Part shown: in pieces, positions 20,491-28,007 of the stretch
Position numbering within the stretch: position 1 is the first letter of the stretch
How the letters are laid out: each line of letters begins with the position of its first letter
From: Clostridium culturomicium
GTDB taxonomy: Bacteria > Bacillota > Clostridia > Clostridiales > Clostridiaceae
DNA length: 29,105 nt
Assembly: GCF_000821305.1 (NCBI RefSeq)
Contig: NZ_CCXK01000005.1
Location: 1-29,105, forward strand
Direction: 5' to 3'
Translations under genes and position numbers: made by a program
Notes under the pieces: generated by a model
The model's input: the letters and a program-made list of their open reading frames with translations, nothing else
The model's database searches: none
Told to the model about the DNA's origin: nothing

Positions 20491-22265
20491 AAACAATAGA
20501 TATTTTTAAATTGAAAGGCTCGGTTGAACTTAACAGCAAGGATGTTATAAGCGGTTTGAATGAAATAGATAAAAAAGCTAGATTAACTGATAAGAGTTTA
20601 GATGGTATAAGTACTTCATCAGATAAAAGTTCAGCTGCTATGGCTAAGTTGAGTAAAATTGGCAAAAATGCTATGGGTACCATTGATAAGTGGGCTAAAA
20701 GAGGAGCTATTGCAGTAGGTGGATTAGCCACAGCATTTATAGGCATGGGAATTAAAAGTAATGCTAGTTTAGAAACTTCGATTACATCATGGACAACTCT
20801 TCTAGGCACTCAAGAAGAGGCTAAAAATATGATGGATGAAATCACTAACTATGCAGCTAAAACACCTTTTAGCAAAATGGGTGTAGATGCTATGGCTAAA
20901 CAACTGCATAATGCAGGATATGAAGGACAAGCAATGTTTGACCAATTAACCAAGTTTGGTAACATGGGAAGTGCTTTTGGAATTCAAGAGGATAGCTTAA
21001 AAGAAATGGTAAGACAATATTCTCAAGTACAGATGGCCCAAGTTGCTTATACTGAAGATTTAAATATTCTTCAAGATAGGGGCATACCAATCTATAAAGC
21101 ATTATCAGAAACGTTAGGAGTATCAGTAGCAGATGTTAAGAAGTTAGCATCAGAAGGTCAATTGAGTGCTGATATATATAATGCAGCTATTGATAGTATC
21201 GCAAATAATACAAAAGGGGCTATGGATGCACAGAGTAAGACATTTTCAGGTATGTTAAGTACATTGAAAGATAATATAACTAACATATCCCAGCAAGTTC
21301 TAGAGCCTATATTTGAAAGATTATTAGAGTTCATGCCTAAAATACTTGAGGTAACAGATGCCTTTACTCTTGGGATAGATGAAGGAAAAGGTATAGTAGA
21401 AAGCATGAAAGATTCTATTATCCAAGTATTTGGAGAGGAAACTTACAATAAAATTATGGGAATAGTTAATGCTGTTAAGTGGCTAACTTTAGCTTATATA
21501 GGATTAAAGATAGCAATGTTTATATCAGATATAATAACAGGATTAACTACAGTGTTCGGAGCATTAAAAGGTGTAATGTTAGCAGTTAAAAGCTCAACAA
21601 TAGCACAAACTATAGCACAGTGGGCTTTAAATAGTGCATTTCTAGCATGCCCAGTAACCTGGGTTGTAGCAGCAATATTAGCAATTATAGCAATATTCGT
21701 ACTGTTATGGAATAAGTGTGAAGGCTTCAGAAACTTCTGGATAGAGCTATGGGAAATTATTAAAACAGCTTTTGGAGCAGCAAAAGATTGGATAGGAGAA
21801 AAGGTAACTTCTTTAGTTGATGGTGCTAAAAATAAATTTGAAGAATTAAAAGACGGGATTATGAAACCAATAAATTGGGCTAAAGATAAACTAAAAGATG
21901 CTATAGAGACAATGAAAGATTTCTTTAAATTCGATTGGTCACTTCCTAAGATTAAACTTCCACATTTTAATATATCGGGTAAGTTCAGTTTGAACCCACC
22001 TTCTATACCAAAGTTTGGAGTTGATTGGTACTCTAAAGGTGCTATTTTCACACAACCTACGATACTAGGTAATATTGGAGTAGGTGACGCAAATAATGGT
22101 CAAGGCTCTAAATCAGAGGCAGTATTACCTATTGATGATTTAAGAGGCATGATTAAAGACTTATTACAAGTTGCAATATCACTTAACATTGATGGTAGGG
22201 AATTTACTAGACAAGTTGTTGCACCACATCAAGATGAATTTAATAAATATGTTATAGGGAGGTAG
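20487..22265 (+). CDS. Tail tape measure protein
   Basis: Encodes up to 592 residues. The N-terminal third has the conserved tape-measure region: LETSITSWTTLLGTQEEA, the KTPFSKMGVDAMAKQL helix and DLNILQDRGIPIYKAL. The middle has hydrophobic segments (about 330-350 and 380-410) that may enter the host membrane, and the end has LPIDDLRGMIKDLL. It sets tail length; this size suggests a fairly short tail. The start is unclear: GTG 20487 lies within AAGGGAGGTGA and overlaps the upstream stop, while an in-frame ATA at 20496 has ideal spacing. Confidence 0.93.
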   Translation: MKTIDIFKLKGSVELNSKDVISGLNEIDKKARLTDKSLDGISTSSDKSSAAMAKLSKIGKNAMGTIDKWAKRGAIAVGGLATAFIGMGIKSNASLETSITSWTTLLGTQEEAKNMMDEITNYAAKTPFSKMGVDAMAKQLHNAGYEGQAMFDQLTKFGNMGSAFGIQEDSLKEMVRQYSQVQMAQVAYTEDLNILQDRGIPIYKALSETLGVSVADVKKLASEGQLSADIYNAAIDSIANNTKGAMDAQSKTFSGMLSTLKDNITNISQQVLEPIFERLLEFMPKILEVTDAFTLGIDEGKGIVESMKDSIIQVFGEETYNKIMGIVNAVKWLTLAYIGLKIAMFISDIITGLTTVFGALKGVMLAVKSSTIAQTIAQWALNSAFLACPVTWVVAAILAIIAIFVLLWNKCEGFRNFWIELWEIIKTAFGAAKDWIGEKVTSLVDGAKNKFEELKDGIMKPINWAKDKLKDAIETMKDFFKFDWSLPKIKLPHFNISGKFSLNPPSIPKFGVDWYSKGAIFTQPTILGNIGVGDANNGQGSKSEAVLPIDDLRGMIKDLLQVAISLNIDGREFTRQVVAPHQDEFNKYVIGR

Positions 22266-22268
22266 GAT

Positions 22269-22976
22269 ATGAACGAATATGAATTAATATTTAATAGCAG
22301 AAACTGTACTGAAATAGATTTATATGTTTCAAAATATCCTTCTATCCCTTTATTAACTGAGGAAATAGAGAAAATACCAGTTGAGGGCAGAAATGGAGAC
22401 TTAACAGTTAAAAAAGGAACATACCAAGATAGAAGCATATCAGTTAAGTTTAGATTATTGGATATGAATAACTACTGGGGCAAATTAGACTTAGTTTATG
22501 AATGGCTTACAGATATAACTGATAACAGATTATTATATGATAGGCAAGATAGATGCTTCAGAGTTAAAAATGTAACTTTTGGAGATATCAACAAGCAATT
22601 GCAAGTATATGGTGAGTTTGATGTTGAGTTTACTGTGGAGCCTTTTATGGAGGACTTAAACGAGATGAGGGTAAATATATCATCCAGTAACTTTACAGCA
22701 GTTTGTCAAGGTAATAGAGGGGCTGAAACGTTATTCATAGTTAATGGACAAGGCAATATTCAAATTACAGTTAATGACGTTACTATGAGTATTAATAATG
22801 TTAATGGGTATGTTGAGATTGATAGTAAGCTACTGCAAGTTAGAAATGCAGATGGCACAAGTAAGGATAATGATGCTATTGGTGATTTTGCTAGAATGGT
22901 GCCAGGTACAAACAATATTAGTTATATAGGAAATATAAGCAATATAGAATTAATATTTACTAATCAATATAGATAG
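22269..22976 (+). CDS. Distal tail protein (Dit)
   Basis: Encodes 235 residues. The N-terminal domain shows the siphophage Dit pattern, with IPVEGRNGDLTVKKGTYQDR near residue 40 and VEFTVEPFM near residue 120. A galectin-like beta domain (about 130-235) follows. It forms the hub at the tail tip that holds Tal and the receptor-binding proteins. AGGGAGGTAG precedes the ATG, 3 bp after the tape measure stop. Confidence 0.9.
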   Translation: MNEYELIFNSRNCTEIDLYVSKYPSIPLLTEEIEKIPVEGRNGDLTVKKGTYQDRSISVKFRLLDMNNYWGKLDLVYEWLTDITDNRLLYDRQDRCFRVKNVTFGDINKQLQVYGEFDVEFTVEPFMEDLNEMRVNISSSNFTAVCQGNRGAETLFIVNGQGNIQITVNDVTMSINNVNGYVEIDSKLLQVRNADGTSKDNDAIGDFARMVPGTNNISYIGNISNIELIFTNQYR

Positions 22977-22989
22977 GAGGGAAAATAGG

Positions 22990-24846
22990 ATGAATAAAAA
23001 ACAGGTTAAAGTAGCTTATTTTCCTTCTACTGCTTCAAAGGCTAATGTTTTAGGTAGTAATGGAAGAGCTTTAGATAACTACTGTATAAAATGTGAAACT
23101 ACAGAGGAATTTGGACCTTATGTGATAGATATTACATTTTTAACTCAGGATGATTTGCATGACATATTAAAGGAAGAAGCTATTATAAAAGTTGCTATAG
23201 ATTATGGATATGAAGTATTTAGAATATCTAAAGTTAATGTAGGTACTAGATATATTGAGGTAGTAGGTAGGCAGATAACAATAGCTGATAGTTTAACATT
23301 GTGGTTAGAAGATGTAAGACCGACCAATTTAAATGGAACTGCAGCTTGTAATTATTTGTTGACTAACTCAGAAGGTAGAAGAAAAGATATTCAAATATCA
23401 TCAGATATTAGTACTCAAAGTACTGCTTATTACCAACAAATGAGTTTATATAAGGCTTTATATGATTGTGATCAGTCTTTTATTAACAGATGGGGTGGCG
23501 AGACATTAAGGAGAGCTTATACACTTTACATGAACACAAGAATAGGTTCTGATAGAGGGTTTAGTATTAGGGAGGGTAAAAACCTTGCTAAAGATGGATT
23601 TCAAGGTTCTACAAATATAGATAAGCTTGTAACCAGGGCGAAAGGTAAAGGCTTCAATGGTATTCAAGGGGATTACATTCATAGTCCTTTAATTGACAGC
23701 TATAACAGTGTTTATACTGATGTTATAGAGTATCAGGATGTAAAAGTTAAAGATGAAAGCTCAGATGAAGGATTTGATACTATAGAAGAGGCACAAGCTG
23801 AATTAAACAGAAGGGTTCAAGAAGAGTTCTCTAAGAATGGTATAGATAAAATTAAAGCTAGTTATAATATTAACTTCGTACAACTTGAGAAAACAGAAGA
23901 GTATAAAAACTATATTATAGCTGAAAGACTTTTTTTAGGAGATACAATTAGAGTTTACATACCAAAGCTAGATACAGATATTAAAGTAAGAGCAATATCT
24001 AAAAGGTATGATGTTCTAGCACAAAAGACAATAGAGGTTAAATTAAGCAATTATGCTGAGTCAAAGCCATTAACTATTAGTCAGATTATAGATAGACTTG
24101 AAAGTATGGATAGCACAGAGAGTATTCTGCAAATGGCTAAAGATGCTGCTACATCCTTGATTAAAGGTGGTATGAAAAACTCTTATGTTGTTGTAAGAGA
24201 AAATGAAATCTTAATAATGGACACTAAAGATATTAATACAGCAACTAAAGTGTGGAGGTTCAATTCTGGTGGACTTGGATATTCCAGCACTGGCTATAAT
24301 GGTGAATATGGACTTGCAATGACTATTGATGGACAGATAGTGGCTGACTTTATAACTACTGGTGTACTTAATGCTAACTTAATTAAAACAGGAGTTCTTT
24401 CTAGTATTGATGGAAGTATAACTATTAACTTAGCTAATGGAGAGTTTAAATCATCATTGAATGATGGAAGTGAGATTGTGATAAGTCCAAGGGATGGCTT
24501 TTATAATAAATTTGGTACAAGCAAAAGGGGGTATCATCACTTGAATTATAGTAAATTAATCAAATTTCCCGCCGATTCTATGGGTGGATATTCTACCGTA
24601 GATGTTCAGTTACCTGCAGAATTTAAAGGTAAAACATTGCAAATATCAACATCGGTTAAAAGATTAGTATGCGATGGAGCTGGAGTTACAAATGGAGCTT
24701 TAAATTTAGTTGATTCTTTTGTTGAGTATAATGCTACAACTAATACTGCCAAAGTTTATGGGCTTTTAAAGGTTGTTAATCTAGACAATAAGCAACTAGT
24801 AAATATGAACCAGTACTTAGAGGTCCAACTTGAAGTAATAGCTTAG
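22990..24846 (+). CDS. Tail-associated protein (Tal), prophage endopeptidase tail family
   Basis: Encodes 618 residues. The N-terminal 380 residues fit the Prophage_tail/Tal hub fold, with CIKCETTEEFGPYVIDITF, YLLTNSEGRRKDIQ and a WGGETLRRAYTLYMNTRIG segment near residue 175. The rest is beta-rich (ADFITTGVLNANLIKTGVLSS), as in baseplate shafts. It caps the tail tip and takes part in penetration. No obvious peptidase active site is visible. Its stop codon overlaps the ribosome site of the next gene. Confidence 0.87.
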   Translation: MNKKQVKVAYFPSTASKANVLGSNGRALDNYCIKCETTEEFGPYVIDITFLTQDDLHDILKEEAIIKVAIDYGYEVFRISKVNVGTRYIEVVGRQITIADSLTLWLEDVRPTNLNGTAACNYLLTNSEGRRKDIQISSDISTQSTAYYQQMSLYKALYDCDQSFINRWGGETLRRAYTLYMNTRIGSDRGFSIREGKNLAKDGFQGSTNIDKLVTRAKGKGFNGIQGDYIHSPLIDSYNSVYTDVIEYQDVKVKDESSDEGFDTIEEAQAELNRRVQEEFSKNGIDKIKASYNINFVQLEKTEEYKNYIIAERLFLGDTIRVYIPKLDTDIKVRAISKRYDVLAQKTIEVKLSNYAESKPLTISQIIDRLESMDSTESILQMAKDAATSLIKGGMKNSYVVVRENEILIMDTKDINTATKVWRFNSGGLGYSSTGYNGEYGLAMTIDGQIVADFITTGVLNANLIKTGVLSSIDGSITINLANGEFKSSLNDGSEIVISPRDGFYNKFGTSKRGYHHLNYSKLIKFPADSMGGYSTVDVQLPAEFKGKTLQISTSVKRLVCDGAGVTNGALNLVDSFVEYNATTNTAKVYGLLKVVNLDNKQLVNMNQYLEVQLEVIA

Positions 24847-24861
24847 GAGGTGAGACATTAT

Positions 24862-27042
24862 ATGAATACTAAAACAATTAAATTAGACATAAACAAAAGA
24901 TTATATGAGAAGATAACAGCAAAGCAAGGAGATACGAAGAGTAGATTCTTGCTTTTTCATTTGCTAGATGGAGCAAGTCCGTTTAGCTTAGTAAATAGAA
25001 CTGTAAGAGTATATGGTTTAAAGCCTGATAAAAAGGAGATATTTAATGATTTAAAAATAGTTGATGCTAACAAAGGACATTGTGAATTAGAATTGACAAA
25101 CCAGGCATTAGCTATAATAGGTGATCTAGATTTAGAGTTAGCTATTTATGAAGGGGAAAGCAAATTAACATCAATTCCTTTTACTGTAGATGTACTTAAA
25201 AGTATAAATTCAACAAATGCGATAGAAAGCAGCAATGAATATAAAGCTTTAGATAGATCCTTAACTAAAGTTGAAGAATGGAATAATGAATTTGCTGATA
25301 AGAGTGGCAAATTAGAGCAACTTTACACAGAAAGATTGAATGGTATTGATTCGCAATTGGCTGAAAAAGCGAAACAAGTTGATTTAAATACTACTAATAT
25401 AAAAGTTGCAAACTTGGAAACTTTAAAAGCAAATAAAACCGATTTGACTAGTAACAAAATTTTTAAAGGTTCCGATACAACTGCAAACATATTATTAAAA
25501 GTTGGCGAAAATGGAGATTATTATTATTCAACCGATGAAATGGTGTATTATTTAAAAAGTGATAGTGGGTGGATAAATATAGGATATGGGGATAATAAAA
25601 TAAATTCTATAGTATTAAATAAAACTCCTATTATAGAAGTAAATAAATATTTATCATATACAGGAATACTAAGTATACAGAATGTAGACTTTACATTGAC
25701 TTCAATTGACGTTATAGAAGGTGAAAGATATGAATTAATAGGACAAATAGTTGATGGTTGCAGATTATATGGTTTTTACAAAGATAATGTAAAAATATCT
25801 ATATTCCCAAGTGACACTTCAAAATACCCATTGACACAGGTGCATAATGTAGTTACGATTCCCAAAGGTGTAAACAAGCTATATGTATCTTCATATAGAT
25901 ATTCTATAGTTATAAACAAATTACCCGTTTTAGAAAATCATGCTCATGAACTTAGTGAAAGTATTGAACAGATGAATGAAAAAATAAAAATAAATGATTA
26001 TCTTTCAGATAATATCCAATTAGTCGAAGAAAATAGATATGTTGATACAATAGGGAATTTTTCACCATTAACCAATATAAATTTTAGGTCTATTGAGATT
26101 AGTGTAAATGAAGGAGAACGATATCTTATTAAAGGTGATTGTACTACAGCTCAACGTCTTTATTCTTTAGTTGATGATAATAATAAAGTTATAACTGTGT
26201 ATCCCGATACAACCGAATCTTTACCGACAACTTCATTTATTGAACTTGTTAATATACCTAAAGGTTGCGTTAGGTTAAGAGTTTGTTCATATAAGGATTT
26301 TAATAGTAATTTAAAACAAATTCCTATTGTTAAGATGCCTGCTAAGGAAGAAATAAAAGAAATAGCAAATGAAAACACGTTATTAGTACAGAAGGTATTT
26401 TGTATTGGTGATAGTTTAACTAGTGGAGCATATTACGATACGATTTATAATGGTAAATCTATTAAAGAAAGTTATCCGTACTATTTATCAAAAAAAATGA
26501 GATGTAGTATAGTTAATGGCGGATGGAGTGGATATTCTGCAAGTGAATGGTGGAATACTGCATTGCCTAAATATGACTTATCGTTATATGACACTTTTAT
26601 AATTTGGTTAGGTACTAATAATGGTTTAACTGATACATTAGCAACAGATGTAGACCCTTTTACAAACTACAATAATTTTGCATTAACAGAAACAGGATAT
26701 TACTGTAAAATAATAAACAAAATAAAAGAAGTTTCACCTAATGCTAATATTTTTCTAGTATCTATTTTTGCAAGTAAAGGTAATGTTCCAACTACAAATA
26801 CAGTTATTGAAAAGATTTCAGTTAAATATGGAACAGGCTATATAAATATAAATTCAGATGGTAAATTATATCCTAGTGACATTTACCATCCATTCGGAAA
26901 TGCAGTACACTTTGGGAAGATTGGGAATTTAGAGGTCGCTACAAGGATATACAATTTTATAAATGAGTATATATCTACTCATCCAACTAATTTCGAAAAA
27001 GTTCTTTTGGGTGAAAGAACACAAGGAAGTTTAACTGAATAA
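24862..27042 (+). CDS. Receptor-binding/upper baseplate protein with C-terminal SGNH hydrolase
   Basis: Encodes 726 residues. Residues 1-115 form a BppU-like N-terminal domain (KITAKQGDTKSRFLLFHLLDG), and a coiled coil follows at 135-190. Then come two related beta modules at about 250-355 and 390-495 (each with an EGERY and an IPKG motif). Residues 510-726 are an SGNH/GDSL esterase: GDSLTSG with Ser518, GGWSG, LGTNNG, and DIYHP with Asp673 and His676, so the triad is intact. It likely binds and deacetylates a cell-surface glycan. ATG 24862 is preferred to GTG 24850, which lies within AGGAGGTGA. A linker-like TTCACAAT follows the stop. Confidence 0.87.
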   Translation: MNTKTIKLDINKRLYEKITAKQGDTKSRFLLFHLLDGASPFSLVNRTVRVYGLKPDKKEIFNDLKIVDANKGHCELELTNQALAIIGDLDLELAIYEGESKLTSIPFTVDVLKSINSTNAIESSNEYKALDRSLTKVEEWNNEFADKSGKLEQLYTERLNGIDSQLAEKAKQVDLNTTNIKVANLETLKANKTDLTSNKIFKGSDTTANILLKVGENGDYYYSTDEMVYYLKSDSGWINIGYGDNKINSIVLNKTPIIEVNKYLSYTGILSIQNVDFTLTSIDVIEGERYELIGQIVDGCRLYGFYKDNVKISIFPSDTSKYPLTQVHNVVTIPKGVNKLYVSSYRYSIVINKLPVLENHAHELSESIEQMNEKIKINDYLSDNIQLVEENRYVDTIGNFSPLTNINFRSIEISVNEGERYLIKGDCTTAQRLYSLVDDNNKVITVYPDTTESLPTTSFIELVNIPKGCVRLRVCSYKDFNSNLKQIPIVKMPAKEEIKEIANENTLLVQKVFCIGDSLTSGAYYDTIYNGKSIKESYPYYLSKKMRCSIVNGGWSGYSASEWWNTALPKYDLSLYDTFIIWLGTNNGLTDTLATDVDPFTNYNNFALTETGYYCKIINKIKEVSPNANIFLVSIFASKGNVPTTNTVIEKISVKYGTGYININSDGKLYPSDIYHPFGNAVHFGKIGNLEVATRIYNFINEYISTHPTNFEKVLLGERTQGSLTE

Positions 27043-27077
27043 TTCACAATAGATTTAAATTACGAACTAAAATGGTC

Positions 27078-27106
27078 TTTACATTTTAATTCTTATTATG
27101 TAAAAT
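27078..27106 (+). promoter_or_regulatory. Candidate promoter of the lysis region
   Basis: TTTACA (27078-27083), 17 bp, TAAAAT (27101-27106), followed by ATAGTTAA. The candidate promoter at 9904 has the same -35 and is also followed by ATAGTTAA. TTTACA and TGTAAA (27099-27104) form an inverted repeat across the spacer. Confidence 0.5.
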
Positions 27107-27136
27107 ATAGTTAATGGGGTAATTGTTATTCCAGAA

Positions 27137-27322
27137 GTGGAAGAGGGGGTCGGGCTTATAAGTAGAGGAGACGATGCGGCCGCCATTTACTGGTGCGAAA
27201 CAAACCTGGAGTACCTTGGGCTTTTAAATAAAGAACAAGGGAGGAATGGTATCATGGATAAAGCTTTTCATGAAATAATACAGTTATTAACAATTGTGTT
27301 ACTAATACTTATCTTTAGGTAG
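27137..27322 (+). CDS. Small protein with GC-rich 5' part and C-terminal membrane helix
   Basis: Encodes 61 residues from GTG 27137. The first half (GLISRGDDAAAIYWCETNLEYLGLL) is soluble-looking and is coded by unusually GC-rich DNA with a GCGGCCGC site at 27176-27183. The second half ends in a hydrophobic helix (IIQLLTIVLLILIF). The GTG has no ribosome site. In-frame ATT codons at 27122 and 27128 follow GGGGT and could be unusual starts. I do not recognise the family. It lies between the receptor-binding gene and the XhlA-like gene. Confidence 0.5.
   Translation: MEEGVGLISRGDDAAAIYWCETNLEYLGLLNKEQGRNGIMDKAFHEIIQLLTIVLLILIFR
27254..27322 (+). CDS. Possible nested 22-residue membrane peptide
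   Basis: ATG 27254, in frame with the longer reading frame, has an excellent site AAGGGAGG (27237-27244) with proper spacing. It would give MDKAFHEIIQLLTIVLLILIF-type peptide of 22 residues, one transmembrane helix. It may be an independent product or just the end of the longer protein. Confidence 0.35.
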   Translation: MDKAFHEIIQLLTIVLLILIFR

Positions 27323-27373
27323 ATACATAGTCGTCTCTGAACTTATATAGAATAAAATACATCAGGTGATTTA

Positions 27374-27401
27374 AGAGATTAGCACAGCTAGTCTCTTTTT
27401 T
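27374..27401 (+). terminator. Intrinsic terminator, near-copy of the one at 19607
   Basis: AGAGATTAG pairs with CTAGTCTCT around the loop CACAG, followed by TTTTTT. Only one base of the hairpin differs from the terminator at 19607-19634. Confidence 0.85.
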
Positions 27402-27425
27402 ATACTTAAAATTAGGAGGTGCAGT

Positions 27426-27659
27426 GTGAGCGATTCAGATGCAATGCAAGAAGTTAGAGAAACTGTCATTGAGATAAAAGGAATACTTAAAAATATGAGT
27501 GATACAACAGAACTAAAGTTAAAGAATTTTGAAGAAAAGATTAAGGTAGCTAATAATCGTATAGCTGATCTTGAGGATACAAATAAATGGTTATGGAGAG
27601 CCTTTGCTGGGACTATAGTAAGTTCGGTGATGGCTCTTTTAATTAATATTAAATTTTAA
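27426..27659 (+). CDS. XhlA-like haemolysin/lysis-associated membrane protein
   Basis: Encodes 77 residues: an N-terminal coiled coil (residues 5-55, EVRETVIEIKGILKNM and the FEEKIKVANNRIADLE repeat) and a C-terminal transmembrane helix (WLWRAFAGTIVSSVMALLINI). This is the XhlA layout, which in PBSX acts with the holin. The GTG start is supported by TTAGGAGGTGCA. The holin gene starts 13 bp downstream. Confidence 0.85.
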   Translation: MSDSDAMQEVRETVIEIKGILKNMSDTTELKLKNFEEKIKVANNRIADLEDTNKWLWRAFAGTIVSSVMALLINIKF

Positions 27660-27672
27660 GGAGAGATGTAGA

Positions 27673-27957
27673 ATGGAAAATTTATTAACTTTCATACCAG
27701 AATTTTTATTAATCGTTATTGTTGCAACTTATGTTGTAGGTGTATTTCTTAAGAAAATAGAGAGTGTACCAGATAAGTATATAACTTCTCTATTAATGCT
27801 ATTTGGTATTACCTTTGCAGTGCTACTTAATATAATTAATGCAAAATATAAAATAGCTTTAGACGTTATTGTCAATGGAATATTACAAGGTATTTTATGT
27901 TGGGGAGTAGCTGTAGGTATAAACCAGACAAGCAAGCAGCTTAAAAAATCAGAGTAG
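27673..27957 (+). CDS. Holin
   Basis: Encodes 94 residues with three hydrophobic segments: about 8-26 (FLLIVIVATYVVGVF), 38-55 (YITSLLMLFGITFAVLL) and 66-85 (VIVNGILQGILCWGVAVGI). The tail is charged (NQTSKQLKKSE). Size, topology and position before the amidase identify a holin, probably the Hol44/phage_holin_5 type. It would permeabilise the membrane and release the endolysin. The stop lies within the downstream terminator stem. Confidence 0.85.
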   Translation: MENLLTFIPEFLLIVIVATYVVGVFLKKIESVPDKYITSLLMLFGITFAVLLNIINAKYKIALDVIVNGILQGILCWGVAVGINQTSKQLKKSE

Positions 27958-27976
27958 ATTAATGTCTACTCTTTTT
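27951..27976 (+). terminator. Intrinsic terminator between holin and endolysin genes
   Basis: AGAGTAGA (27951-27958) pairs perfectly with TCTACTCT (27965-27972) around a 6-nt loop, followed by TTTTT. It overlaps the holin stop codon and would limit read-through into the endolysin gene. Confidence 0.8.
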
Positions 27977-28007
27977 ATTTTAAATTCAAATTTTAGGAGG
28001 AATGTAT

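Noticed and set aside
21494..22051. 185-codon minus-strand frame within the tape measure gene, and other minus-strand frames of 60-111 codons
   Set aside because: They lie inside well-supported plus-strand genes, lack ribosome sites and have no recognisable domains.
27176..27183. NotI site as a sign of a cloning artefact
   Set aside because: The reading frame continues smoothly through it and no vector-like sequence surrounds it.
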